Assembly (NCBI GenBank): GCA_023213395.1 | Contig: CM041465.1 | Span: forward strand, 117,435,741 to 117,499,740 | DNA from: Cycas panzhihuaensis | Lineage: Eukaryota; Cycadophyta | Reading direction: 5' to 3' | DNA: 64,000 nucleotides | Shown: positions 1-11,540 of the stretch, in pieces | How positions within the stretch are numbered: the stretch's first letter is position 1 | Layout of the letters: every line of letters starts with the position of its first letter | Notes under the pieces: generated by a model | Database searches by the model: none | What the model saw: only the letters and a program-made list of their open reading frames with translations | Told to the model about the DNA's origin: nothing | Position numbers and translations under genes: made by a program

Positions 1-378
1 TTTTATATTGTATATTTTTTTAAAATTCGCTAACCCCTCCTTGACCTAGCTGATGGTCATATGTACTGAATAAGTGACCAGGCACTACATCTCTAAGGGG
101 GCTTCAAGCCAACTATATTCAATTTTCTAATTATAAAGAGGTCTTCTCACTATTTCTGTAATAACGTTTCAACTAGGAGTCTATTTTCCAAACTCTTTAA
201 ACTATTGGAAAGATGACTCAAAGTACTACAGTTTAGAGTCAGTTTAAACTTAATTTCCATATATTTTTTAGGAGTTATGGGCCATTAAAGTTAGATTATT
301 TAATTTTTTTTGGGGATATTTTCTTATTATTTAAAGGCCTAATTTCAATCCATTTCAAGATTTATTGATGCTACATCA
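1..378. other. unassigned AT-rich flank
   Basis: No coding region, RNA gene or terminal repeat that I can support is visible here. The stretch ends at the first base of a Cop-D-family solo LTR. It may be part of an older repeat, possibly the lost 5' part of Cop-A, but I see no match to the Cop-A 3' LTR start at 40279. Confidence 0.4.
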
Positions 379-1049
379 TGTTAGATAATGTGATAATAAT
401 GTTCTAGAGGCAAAAGTTTTGATAGGTTGGCAGTGTAGTTTTCTGCCCAAACTTTTGCAGGGGGAGCTAAGGGGGGTAGGAGCCTCCCTTGGTTGGAGGG
501 TGTGGGGGGTGTTACAACCCCCCCTCCCCCCCCTCTAATTATAAAGAGGGAGTTCATGGGTGGTAGCCCCCAACCCAAAAAGATAGTGCTATAAAACGTA
601 CTAAATTGTAAAGAGAATCAAGATCGTTCATTCAAAAAACCCTATATTTAATGGTTCAGAATTTTGCCATATATGACTCTCTCATATAACCTGATTTAAG
701 GTGTTTTTTTCATTATGTTGATGGTATTTAATATATTAGGTATATTGTGAGGGAGTAGATATAGTTGGTTATTATTATTATGAGCATTCTGCTATAGATT
801 ATGTACATTTATCTATTCTTAGATAATAAAGATCAATACCTTTCCTATGCGGATATTTCCTTAATATATTATTAGGGTTTTACCATGTTATATCTAGTAT
901 ATATATGAATCTTTAGGTTTTTAATTTATTTATTGTATTATCTCTAGTTTAATGTATATTTAATTTTAATTTCAATTCCTGTAATGAGTTACAAAATAAT
1001 TTAGATCTTGGTGGCAATTTATAGTTATTAGGACCTAGTTTTCTTAACA
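379..1049 (+). repeat. solo LTR of the Cop-D Copia family
   Basis: This 671-bp block matches the two LTRs of Cop-D (21820-22478 and 26498-27090) along its whole length, including the start (TTAGATAAT), the G-rich hairpin zone near 455-535 and the end (GGTGGCAATTT). It starts TGTTAG and ends TTAACA, a proper inverted-repeat terminus. No internal region follows: no primer-binding site lies at 1050 and no gag is seen. This fits LTR-LTR recombination that left a solo LTR. I cannot see a matching 5-bp duplication on the two sides, so the insertion is old or one edge has been rearranged. Confidence 0.8.
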
Positions 1050-1606
1050 TGTTATAGTATGACTATTTATTAGTTGTCCTAACCTATTAATTAGACTTAA
1101 GTTAGACTTAAAAGTATTTATGATGACCTTTTATAGGGATATTCTTTAAAGGTTGAAGTAATTCTTCTTGGATCAATTTTTTCCCAAAAGAACCTTCTAA
1201 ACCCTCCATTTTCATTCTTAGATCCTTTCATTTACTTTTATTTTTTAACTTTTATTCATTAAAAGGAATATTATTTATAAACAAGATGACTTAAAATTAT
1301 CTGTAATTTAAAACATTAACAAAGATAATTTCCTAATTCATAACATTTATACCAGCCTTATAAAGGGAATGGTTAGGACCCCTGAAATTACCACCCTACA
1401 CACGCCCTTGAATTTTCTCTAATTTGTTGAGAAAGCTATTAGATATAAGGTGTAATAGGTGGTAGGTTAAGATGACAAACTTTTCTTTAGAGATTGAAGA
1501 CCAGGCTAGACTCGAAGAGGGTAAGTGCCTTGGTTGTTTAAGTTCTCACCATTAGATCTATCACTAGACATAAGTCTGACACAAGTGGATCAAGAAATTA
1601 GGGGGT
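1050..1606 (+). other. unassigned; later part probably Cop-A leader
   Basis: No gene is visible. From about 1390 the sequence is contiguous, after removal of Cop-B and one GGGGT copy, with 14471 onward, which leads into the Cop-A gag start at 14707. It therefore probably holds the upstream leader of Cop-A. No Cop-A 5' LTR or primer-binding site was recognised, so where the element begins is open. Confidence 0.35.
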
Positions 1607-2042
1607 TATAAGAATAGGTACAGGCACAATGTCTCTAAGATTACAAAGATAAAAAATTATAGGAAAATAGATATTGCACATGTACACGTGATGTGACAGG
1701 TGGAAAACCCCTTCCCGGGGAAAAAAAACACCTTCTAATCTAAGATTTTATTAAGTTTAGAAGCTATACATATAACCATAATAAACATACCCTCTGCATA
1801 ATAAACCAGCCTTTGAAACAAACTTTGGACAACCCTCTAGATTATTGGAACCACCTCCTTGAATCTAGGAGAGGATATTAATAACAAGAAAGGTTCGTTG
1901 AAATGGGAAGTTGCGTATTTCAATGACCTTTCATATAATAATTAAATAATGACTTAAACTTTTAAATTGAAACCTTTGAATCACTTAAATATTTATTTAC
2001 ATATGTGACTTAAATATAAAAGTAATATTAATAATCCTAACA
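1607..2042 (-). repeat. 3' LTR of Cop-B
   Basis: 436 bp, the same length as the partner LTR at 14030-14465 and clearly homologous along its whole length, with differences of several percent. On the + strand it starts TATAAG (TGTGAG in the partner) and ends CCTAACA. The adjoining C-run/T-run at 2043-2051 is the minus-strand polypurine tract (AAAGGGGGA). Confidence 0.92.
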
Positions 2043-2051
2043 TCCCCCTTT
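2043..2051 (-). promoter_or_regulatory. polypurine tract of Cop-B
   Basis: Read on the minus strand this is AAAGGGGGA directly before the 3' LTR start TGTTAGGATT. That is the expected position and composition of the plus-strand DNA primer for reverse transcription. Confidence 0.8.
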
Positions 2052-2099
2052 AATGTTAGCTTTTATAATAGAAAAAGAAAGTCTTCATCACGTTGATCC

Positions 2100-5000
2100 T
2101 CCTTTGATAGAGACTTCTTTTATCTTTAATAAATCTCACAGGTTTAGAAACTTGACTTTAGTCAAAGACTTTATGAGTATGTCAGCAACTTGTAGATCTG
2201 TGGGACAATAAGATAAATGAACAATGTTATCAATAACAAGATTACAAATAAAATGCTGATGTAATTCTATATGTTTAGTTTTAGAATATGTAACTAGATT
2301 TGTAGCAATAACAATGGTACTTGATTATCAACTTTAAGTTTTATGGAAGAGTCAAGAGTCAGACCAATTTTATTTAGAAGAGATTTAAGCCAAAGTGCTT
2401 CTTTGCTGGCTTCAACGAGTGCTTGATATTCAACTTCAGTCATTGATAGAGCTAGTGCTTGCATTTTTTTACTAGACAAAGTAATAAGTGAAAATTCTAT
2501 AAAAAATATATAACCTAATGTAGACTTACGATCATTTGTATCACTTGTCTAATATGAATCAGTATATCCTATTAAAGTTAAAGGTTTACTATAAAAATTA
2601 TAAGTTAGTCCATAAAAAATAGTGTTATAAAGATATCTTAATATACGTTTAGCAACTTTCCAATGTAATTCATGTGCCTTTTGCATATAACATGAACATA
2701 AAGTGATAACAGAAGATATATCACGGTGGGTATGAGTTAAATAAATAAGACTACCAATTAGTTATCTATATAATGTTGGATCACATAAAGGTATGGAACA
2801 ATTAGTAGATAGTTTTACTCCTGATTATAACTGATTAGAGACAAGTTTAGTATTTTCTATATTAAACCATTTAATTAAGTCTAAAATATATTTCAATTAG
2901 GATATAGTTATTTTTGAATCATTTTAATAAATTTGTAGTCTAAGAAAATAATGTAGGAGACCTAAATCGATCATTTTAAATTTATTCATTAGAGTAGTTT
3001 TGAAGTGATGAATATTATTTGTTGATGATCTAGTGATGATGATATCATCAATATACAGGATTAAAATAGTAATATTGTCATTTTCATGTTTGAAATAAAG
3101 ATTTGGATCACTAATACATTTAGTATATCTAATTTGAATTAGATAATCATCAACTTTAGTGTACCAAGCTTAAGGAGCTTGTTTTAATCCATAAATAGAT
3201 TTCTTTAGTTTACAAACTAAAGTTGAATTATCAATAAAGCCAGGTGGCTGAGATATGTAGATCTCTTATTAAGATCACCATTTAGAAATGTGCTCTTTAC
3301 ATTCATTTGATGGATTTTCCAACCAAACTTGGCTATGAGAGCAATAATTATTTTAATCATATTCATCTTTGCAATAGGGGTAAAGGTTTCATTATAATCT
3401 ATGCCATCTATTTGAGAAAATTCTTTTGCGACTAGGCGAGCTTTATATTTTTCAACTGCACTTGTTGAGTTATATTTAGTTCTATAAGCCTATTTACAGT
3501 CAACTACGTTTTTTCTCAGTAGGAGTGGTACGAGATATCAAGTTGAATTCTTGATTAAAGCATCAAATTTAACTTGTATATCTTCCTACCATATATGATT
3601 GTTACTAGCTTGTTTAAAGGTTTTAAGATTATTATTATCCATTATTTTAGCCATTAAAGTATAGTTAGCATGTAATTTTTGGGCATGTGTTCGCTTAGTA
3701 TCTGAAGGATTATCTATATCAAATCCAGCATCAGTAAGTATTTTCTTTGCCTATATAGGTTATTTATTGGTAACTATTTCTGTAGTTACAAATTGATTTG
3801 AGGAGCTAACTTGAGAAGAAGAGTCTATATCAGTAGGTTCAATTAGAGTCCAATTCTGGACTTGAGTAGATAAAGATTCTATGATTTCATGATCAACTTG
3901 TTTGTCGGAGAGGTCAACCAAATAGAGGTTGGTTAACATATTTTCAACCAGATGTTGTATATAACTAGAGGTTGAAGAAGATCATTCTTCATCAAATATG
4001 ATGTCACGCAAAATTAAAATTTGATACGTGACTGGATCCAAAAATCTCTAGGCTTTACTTTCTTCGTTGTATCCAACAAAGATGTATTTTTTACTCTTAG
4101 GATCTAGTTTCTTACATTTTTCTTTGGGAATATGTCTCCACGTAACACTATCAAATATTCATAAATGATTGATTGAGGGTTTTCTTCCAGACCACTTTTG
4201 TTCTCAAGTAATGTTTTATAAGAATTTACTAGGTAAATGATTTAATAAATAGTTGGAGCAATTAATTACTTTTACCTACAACTTTAGGTCAAGATTCTTT
4301 ACATGTAACATGTAATGAGTTATCTCAATAAGAGTGCAATTCTTGCATTCAACAACACTATTTTACTGAAGAGTGTATACAATGGAATACTGAAATTAAA
4401 TTTCATACTTTTTACAGAAGGAAGTAAATTTGCCACTTGAGTATTCCTTGGCATTATCAGATCTAAAATTTTTTATTTTTGAGTTTGATTGGTTTTCAAC
4501 AAGTGTTTTAAATTTAATGAAAATATCAAACACTTGACTACATGTTTTGAGTGTGTAAACCTAACATTTTCTTGAATAATTATCAATAAACATGATAAAA
4601 TACCAAGAGCCAGAATATGATATTACATGAAATGGTCCACATATGTTAGAGTGAACAAGTTCAAGTGGAACTTTTGCTCTGAATTGAGTTTTATATGGAA
4701 AGGATCCATGTGTTGGTTACCTATTACACAGGCTTCGTAGACACCACAAATAGTATTTAAAGATGGAAGATCATAAACCATGTCATGTCTTTTTAGGTAT
4801 TAAAGTTTGTCATAACTTGTATGGCCAAATCGTGCATGCCAAAGTTTACTAACTGAGTCAGATTTGGCTATGAAGGCATTGAAGGGGTTTGTTTTGTTAT
4901 TTTGCAAACTTGTTAAACTATAGAGACCTATACTATGATCAATATATCAAGAGGCAATATGTTTAAATTTATTTAATGGTTATTTAATAATAAATTTATC

Positions 5001-5116
5001 TTTCCAAAATTCAACAATAAGATCTTTTTAGCAGATTTGATAAACTAAGAGTAGGTTTGGTAACAAACCTGGTACGTAGAAGACATCCTTAATTGAACCA
5101 TCTTTTAAGGTAATAT
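2100..5116 (-). pseudogene. Cop-B pol, distal part: protease end, integrase, RT, RNase H (decayed)
   Basis: Reading leftwards from 5111 the sequence encodes the end of protease (DVFYVPGLLPNLLL), the GAG-preIN motif (LWHARFGHTSYDKL), integrase, the integrase C-terminal end (IFVGYNEESKA, then RDIIFDEE near 3990-4080), RT and RNase H. RT motifs visible are WKIHQMNVKSTFLNGDL near 3265-3320 and the catalytic YIDD at 3044-3055. RNase H motif SMTEVEYQALVEASKEALWL is at 2294-2479, and the Copia tail ADILIKSLTKVKFLNL at about 2150-2190. In-frame stops and frame changes occur throughout, many at expected Gln or Trp codons. The gene is interrupted at 5111 by TRG-1 and continues at 10352. The domain order is diagnostic for Ty1/Copia. 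It is not functional. Confidence 0.9.
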
Positions 5117-5512
5117 TACTGGAGTGTAATGTCATCTCTTAACTCCCTCATATCTACCAGGATTATGCACCTCAATTTAGACATGTAATGCTCAACATGT
5201 CAAGGTAAGTTAAGTTAGTTTCATTTGAGTTAAGTTACATTATTTTATTATTAATTTGAATTCAGGGGTTGAGGAGTTTCCCTCCTCCTCCAAAACTATT
5301 TATATTATGGGGTGTATAACCCTGGTGTCTTTAGACACTGCCCTCATTTGAGAGATTTGTAATGCTCATTTCTGCTACAATAGATTGAACAACAATACTT
5401 TCATGTGTTTATGCTATTATGATGGTAATACATTGATGTATTGATGCAATATTGGTTTATGGTTATTTGATATATGTTCTGCCCTATTCTCCTGCTAGTA
5501 TATATTCGTACA
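5117..5512 (+). repeat. 5' LTR of TRG-1
   Basis: 396 bp, aligned end to end with 9952-10346. It starts TACTGGAG (TGTTGGAG in the partner) and ends TTCGTACA. It contains a TATA-like stretch (ACTATTTATATTA, about 5296-5308) followed some 30 bp later by the short palindrome GGTGTCTTTAGACACT near 5326-5341. Confidence 0.92.
5296..5341 (+). promoter_or_regulatory. putative LTR promoter core and R-region hairpin of TRG-1
   Basis: A TATA-like box (ACTATTTATATTA) is followed by GGGGTGTATAACC and a hairpin-forming palindrome around TGTCTTTAGACA. The same arrangement occurs in the LTRs of TRG-2 and TRG-3. Its position inside the LTR suggests the U3/R promoter, but no transcription start can be proven from sequence. 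Confidence 0.4.
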
Positions 5513-5514
5513 TT

Positions 5515-5567
5515 TGGTATCAGAGCATAGTCCTACAAATATTATTTCCTACATTTGGTATTAGAGC
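5515..5567 (+). promoter_or_regulatory. tandem primer-binding sites of TRG-1
   Basis: TGGTATCAGAGC at 5515-5526 begins two bases after the LTR end and matches the 3' end complement of initiator-Met tRNA. A second copy, TGGTATTAGAGC, lies at 5556-5567, exactly 41 bp downstream, preceded by a repeat of the LTR end sequence (TTTCCTACAT). The 3' LTR stops before the first copy, so the first site was used for the cycle that made this insertion. Confidence 0.85.
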
Positions 5568-8500
5568 AGGCGATTACTGATCTGTGAAGATTTATGCAGA
5601 TCTACACAGGATTTTCAATAGCAAGTTATATACATTTAAGTTTTTATTCTTATATTTGAGTTATTTTCTCTTCAAATCTATAGATTTATCATATATTTTG
5701 ATAGTTTATAAGTTTTTCATCTACTTATTTGATAATTTTTTGCAGATTTACAAAAGAGCATCAACTGCATATAAAAGTTATCAAGTTTTCTTCAAAAATC
5801 TGTAATTTGTTAATTCAGATCTACTATTTTTTACTATAGATCTACTTATTTCAGTAAGTCTTTTCACTATTTTCTGGTATATTTGTTCAGATCTGTAATA
5901 TTTTTGGCTATAGATTTGCTATACTTAAGTCAGATCTATAATATTTACATAATATTTTTTGTAGATCTATTGGGTCTCACTTCAGATCTACAAATTTTCA
6001 TCATTTGGTAATATTTTCTATAAGTTTTTCAACAAATTTATTATATTTTTCAATAGATTCACTCATTTTTGGGTTATTTTTTATGATATAATGAGTATAT
6101 TCAGTATTATTTCATAGATTTGTGCAGATTCATAAATTTTTTTCAGCTATAAGCTATATTTCAATCTACAAAAGATAGCAGTTACATATCTGCAACTTTT
6201 GGGGCATTTTCAGCCATCCGAAGAAGTATATACAGCAGATCTATTTGTTGAAGAATACACTTAAAAGTTTGAAGATCTCGTATGCAAGGGTTAACTTGCT
6301 ACAAGTATGCAAATCAACTACACTACCAGGTTTTTTTATTACACTTTTTAGATTTACATATATATTTCTGATATATCTACTACAAGATACATTTGAAAAA
6401 GATTTTAAATACACCATTCAAAAAACTTGTGCATCGTATCACAAAGTAAACAACATAAAATTTTCAACCCTTCCATGATATTTTACTTCCATGATATTTT
6501 AATTTTATTGTAAGAAGATCATTTTTTCCTTGTGTATCAAAATAAGAAGATCATCAAATTCATATCTTTGGGTCTTTTAATTGAAATAAGGTAAAATATA
6601 AACTATGTCTAGCTTCATTGAGCAACTTCTATCATTTTTTTTCTTGTCAAGAATCACTTACTCTTACTTCAAGAGATTTGTTCTTGCCATTTTTTTCTTA
6701 AGACGTTCGTTGGTTGGCTCCACAACCCTTATACAAGTACATTTATACTCTTACTTATACCCTAAGAAATGTCAAAATATTTTTGGACTATGTAAATCAA
6801 GTCATTCTCATTTGCTTAAAAACATTGATTTCAAGAATTTAGAGGACTAAAAGTAACTCAACAAAAAGTAGCTATTATTGTGGATATTTTATCACTCTAA
6901 TCTACAAAATATAAATTTTAAAGTTTAGCAGATTTGATCCTTATCACTTCAAGAAACAAGTAGGCTAAAGAGCATCATGATCAGTTGGATCAAGCACCCA
7001 AAGGAGCAAAGCTCTCTCAAAATCCTTGAAAGTTCTGACTCTAATCGCTTTAGGAGATCCTCCTCATATAATTAAAAATAAATTTGTCTGATTACTTTGA
7101 GTTGGGCTGCAGTCCTGTGTCCCAATATTGTCTAATCACTTTCCCCCCGTTCAACGTGCTTGTTGGGATTTAGCGTTCTTCCTTCGAAGGTGACGTGGGT
7201 CGAAGTCTTAGTTGATGGGCATCTATGAACTTTCCATTTCTGAGTTGGGTCAATCTCAGTTCTCACTGTGATTTTATTGATCCAGTTGGGGACGTTCTCG
7301 CTACGATTTTGTTGATCCGGTTGGGGACATTGTTGCTGTTATCTCTAGGATTGTTATTGTCGTGGATTCTCACCATTTGAGCTTGGCACGCAACCTTCAT
7401 CACTAAGCGCAACTCAGCAGAGCTTGGTGCACAGCAGATTATCGCACAGCTAGTGGGTTCCTGTCTGGCATCTTCGCGTGGTAGTATTGGCGTACAACTA
7501 CATGCGCAACTGGTTTTCTTCCCATATGGTATCTTTGCATGGTAGTATTGTCGTACAGCTGGTTTTCTTCCTATATGGCATCTGCGTTAGGAGTTGGGAC
7601 TATTTGGCGCAGAGACAGTTCGGCGCACAGCACACAGTTTATTATCATTGGCTACGTTAGGAGAGAGTTCAGTGCTCGCGCACAGTTAATAGCAATGGCT
7701 ATTTATATATATTTATATATATGTGCATAAGTACGCTCGACTTTATAATTGTTTTATACGGCATCATGCTTTTTAACGTTTCGTTTCTTTTTATATATAA
7801 AGTTGAAAAATAAAATTTAATTATATTTATATTTAATACCTTTAATTCCAAGTTTTAAAACTCTTAGCCCTCTCCCACTCTACCGTAGTCACCACGTGAC
7901 CTCCATTATTATCACAAGGGGCTATTTCATTTTTTATAACACATTTCATTTTTTTATTTTTTATAAGGTTATTAGCATTTTTTTGCTGTAACTTTTCACT
8001 GAGGCATCAGTTTCTAACGAAACCACTTCCATTAGATCAAAAATTTTCTGTAGATCATTTTTTACTAGTCATAAGACCAATTTGGTACCAATTTGACCTT
8101 GTTTTAGCCAATTTAACATCAGATATTTAAAATTTCAGCATTTTTCACACTTTTAACAAAATCACTTTTAGAACTGGCTGTAATTTATTACTGGTAAATT
8201 ACTTTCTACCCAGATTTCTTCTATAGCGATCTACATTCTACAAACTTCAATACCCACTTCTTATTTTAATTTTTTAAATTTATTTTCACTAGTATTTTAA
8301 TCGCTAAAATTAGGAATTTAGTTATTTTTAGCCTGTTTCTTAACATTTTACATAAAGACACCTGTTACCATTTTTGCTATAACTTTTTTTATCTTGTATT
8401 AGATTTCAATTCTGTTAGTTTTGTTGGGAAGCTGACTCAATTCTCTTTGATTTGACATAATTTTTTATAAATTTTGACATATTTTTCTTGATTTTCAAAT

Positions 8501-9194
8501 CATTCAAATTAGAGATATTTTATTACCTCAAATCTATTATTTTTACATATTTTTTAATATATTTTTTTAAAAATTTTTAATTGAAAGTATATTGAATAAT
8601 TTTATAAATAATATTTGATCACCTTATAACATTCTATAAGTATTTGGTTAGCATTTTGACCCCCTGCTCTTGTTTAGCCTTAAAATAAGGCCTGTACCTT
8701 TGATTCACTAAAACTTGATTTCTAGGAACCCATTTTCAGAACGGTCAGTTTCATTGGGTTCATATTTTTTTCTCTTTATACTCGTAAAGTTTTAGATCAT
8801 TCTGATATCATTTAATATACTTTTGAATCCCTCAAACCTAAGGTTATCATTCAAACCTTCTTTTAAGAAGCATATTAAGTTTTTATTAAAAATTTCTTAT
8901 ATTGTTATTCTTTCAATGTGAAAAATACGAATATATATTTTATTTTTAGTATTTTACATTATTATCAAGGCAAAAGATCTTTATATATGCTCTTATATTC
9001 GCTTTATCTCAAAGTTTCTTTGAAAGGCGTACATATATTGAAATGTTTTTTTATCATTTTTAAAAAAGGATTATTTCCTTATTATGCCTAGTTGCTTGAC
9101 TTTCTAAAGGGCATTTGAAATCATATTCATTGATTTATTAATATTTTATATTGTTAAAGCATATTCATTTTACATACTAAAGTTATTTGATAAA
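5568..9194 (+). other. long non-coding leader of TRG-1
   Basis: About 3.6 kb without a credible coding region. The first part (5580-6240) is T-rich with many AGATCT-type hexamers (for example AGATCTACA, AGATCTGTAATA). A more GC-rich block at 7090-7740 includes GCGCACAGC-type repeats. From 7860 to about 9190 it aligns with the leaders of TRG-2 (32650-34220) and TRG-3 (48430-49620), including the landmarks GTGACC near 7897-7902, AACTTTTCACTGAGGCATCA near 7990 and AGAACGGTCAGTTTCATTG near 8737. Short open frames inside are not conserved between the copies. Confidence 0.75.
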
Positions 9195-9923
9195 ATGACT
9201 CAATTCCCTATTTTTGATGGCCAAAATTTTGCACAATGGCATAACACTATGAAAAACTATTTTATTGAACATGATTTGTAGAAACATTTATAACATGATT
9301 ATGATGTTAGCATTAAAGAATATATTCGAAAGGATAATAAAGCATTAGGCTTATTTTTTTGTATTATGAATGATGAAATTTTTTCAAAGGTATGTGATTT
9401 GACAACATCTAAGTTTGTTTGGGATTTATTAATTTCCATTTATGGGGGAGATACCCCCAATGTATTTGATGAAATTTTTGATGAGCATGTGAGATAGGTA
9501 ACAGAACAGGTAGATCATAATGACAAAACTAATGAAGATTCAGATCAAATGCAGGACCACCTTGTTGCACAAGGATTTGATCCTCCATTTGAGGGGGAGA
9601 ATGAAGATGAATCTTATGACATAACAAAGAATGAATCTGATGATATGACAAAAAATAAACCTGATAATATGATAGTTGTTCAAGGCATAAAGATTATAAA
9701 AGTTCAAGTTCAAAGTCTTCTTAATGTTTCAATTGACAAAATCAAAATTACAGCTATTCATCTATATTTGCATCAAGTTTCATCTACTTATAGTTTTTCT
9801 ACATCATTCCATGATAAAGAGACATATGTAGCTATAACAGTAAGAAGAGTTGATAAAGATCAAGATCAGAATTTCAAAGTTTTTTTCAAGTACAAGTTCC
9901 ATAAGTTCAAGGAAAAGATATAA
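9195..9923 (+). pseudogene. TRG-1 Gag-like gene, three in-frame stops
   Basis: A 243-codon reading frame starting at the ATG at 9195. The N-terminal part (FDGQNFAQWHNTM, YFIEHD, KDNKALGLFF, LTTSKFVWDLLIS) resembles the N-terminal domain of Copia Gag (UBN2/DUF4219-like), which assembles the cytoplasmic retrotransposon particle. The C-terminal part ends in a basic aromatic tail (FKVFFKYKFHKFKEKI) shared with TRG-2 and TRG-3. No CCHC zinc knuckle is present. Stops fall at codons 29, 33 and 101. Comparison with the sister copies gives Gln at two of these sites (TAG or TAA for CAG or CAA). The stop is 17 bases before the polypurine tract. Function as Gag is inferred; it is now broken. Confidence 0.8.
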
Positions 9924-9940
9924 GTATTCGTGATGAGATT

Positions 9941-9951
9941 AAGGGGGAGAA
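9941..9951 (+). promoter_or_regulatory. polypurine tract of TRG-1
   Basis: AAGGGGGAGAA directly precedes the 3' LTR start TGTTGGAG. Confidence 0.85.
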
Positions 9952-10346
9952 TGTTGGAGTGTAATGTCATCACTTAACTCCCTCTTATCTACCAAGATTG
10001 TGCACCTCAATTTAGACATGTGATGCTTAACATGTCAAGGTAAGTTGAGTTAGTTTCATTTGAGTTAAGTTACATTATTTTATTATTAATTTAAATTGAG
10101 GGGTTGAGGAGTTTCCCTCCTCCCCTAAAACTATTTATATTATGGGGTGTACACCATGGTGTCTTTAGACACCGCCCTCATTTGAGAGATTTATAATGCT
10201 CATTTCTTCTACAATGGATTGAACAATAATGATTTCATGTATTTATGCTATTGTGATGGTGATACATTGATGTATTGATGCAATATTGGTTTATGGTTAT
10301 TTGATATATGTTCTATCCTATTCTCCTGCTAGTATATATTCCTACA
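9952..10346 (+). repeat. 3' LTR of TRG-1
   Basis: 395 bp, from TGTTGGAG to TTCCTACA, followed by the duplication AACAT. It retains the intact palindrome GGTGTCTTTAGACACC near 10158-10173. Confidence 0.92.
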
Positions 10347-10351
10347 AACAT

Positions 10352-11540
10352 CACCTGATACTTTTACTTTAAGTTGAGTTCTACTTCCAAAAGAAATCTC
10401 TTCATCAAAGTTAGTTTTGGATTGATAAGTGGATAATTTTTTCTGGTGTCCTGTCATGTGATGGGATGCACTAGAATCAATGATCCATTATGGTGGTTGA
10501 TTAGTTGGGGTAATAAATATATAAGTTGTTGCTATTAAAGAATGATTATGAGTTTGTTATCAGTTTTGTGGTCAGGATTGAGGTCAGTTTTATAATCCCT
10601 TGGAATCTTTCTATGCTTCTAAAGCTATTCTACTTCTACAGACATCAATAGTGTGGCCTTTTTTATGACAATAGGCACAACTAGTATTCTGAGAAGGATT
10701 TACATTATTCCGATTAGGAAAGGATTGATTAAAAGTACTATGATATTTAGGTGGACCAAAATACTTAATACTATTTTGGGAGTTAGGTGGTGAACCTCTA
10801 TAAGGTTTCTAAAATTTTGGATTACTGTTGAAGTTGTTATAATGTTTGTTTTTATCTTATGGCTTAGTTTTAAAAAATAAAGCCTGTGAAGGATCTTTTA
10901 ATATGCCTATCTAAATTAACATCATTTGATATTCTATCAGTTGGTTTGTCAACTGATTAAATGTTATAGGAGGATTACCAACTTGTTGTCTAGTTATTTT
11001 GAAAAAATTAAAATATTTTGGTAATTTATTTATTACAAGATGAACGAGCATATTATCATCTTTAGCGTGAGTGATTATTTTTTCAGTATCACCTACTTTA
11101 GTTTTAGATTTAATACAGTTACCTAGGTCTTTATTAATTAGTTGAATTTTGTATAAAAATTCCTCAACCTTAGAAAAATCATCATAATTAAGTTCATGCA
11201 GTTGTTGTTCTAGGATAACTTGTTGATGTGTATCAACCTTAACATATTTTTCTTGTAGAGTGTTCTAGACAGTGGCTAGATCATCTATTTCAGAAAATTA
11301 TCGACCGATTTTTGGTGAAAGTAAGTTCAAGATGGTACCTAGGGCTGAATCTGAGTTCATCAAATATACTATATAACTTTCTATAGTTTCATCTTTTGGT
11401 CTTTTAAATTCACATGTTACATATCGCCATATCTTTTACTGTTTAAGCTAATGGGATATGTAATTCCTTTAGTCGGCATAGTTTGAGTCGGTTAAAACTA
11501 GAATTAGAACGCAGGTGGTTGTCCCTGGCATTAAAGCCAT
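10352..11540 (-). pseudogene. Cop-B gag and protease start (decayed)
   Basis: Reading leftwards from an ATG at 11540, the translation has a Copia Gag body (about 11400-10880, with EQQLHELNYDDF and NKLPKYFNFFK), a CCHC zinc knuckle CAYCHKKGHTIDVC (about 10635-10680), and a protease start WIIDSSASHHMTGH near 10455-10487. The Gly of the usual DSGA motif is Ser here. The frame then runs to 10352, where TRG-1 inserted, and continues at 5111. There are multiple in-frame stops. Gag packages the RNA and the aspartic protease processes the polyprotein in this family. This copy can do neither. Confidence 0.85.

Larger units (their letters stand above)
5117..10346 (+). mobile_element. TRG-1: gag-only LTR retrotransposon
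   Basis: A 5230-bp LTR element inserted in the Cop-B protease region. LTRs are at 5117-5512 and 9952-10346, with target duplication AATAT at 5112-5116 and AACAT at 10347-10351 (one mismatch). The only recognisable coding region is a Gag-like gene at 9195-9923, placed next to the polypurine tract. A non-coding leader of about 3.6 kb separates it from the 5' LTR. There is no protease, integrase, RT or RNase H. By content it belongs to the non-autonomous class known as TR-GAG (or LARD with gag). The LTRs differ at roughly 28 of 395 positions by hand count, about 7%. TRG-2 and TRG-3 share its leader and Gag. Confidence 0.9.

Noticed and set aside
5584-6850. Three Phe/Tyr-rich open frames that look like membrane proteins
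   Set aside because: Composition follows the T-rich AGATCT array. The corresponding zones of the other TRG elements do not keep the frames.
7478-7730. Overlapping small open frames in the TRG-1 leader
   Set aside because: They cover a GC-richer repeated block and are not conserved in TRG-2 or TRG-3.
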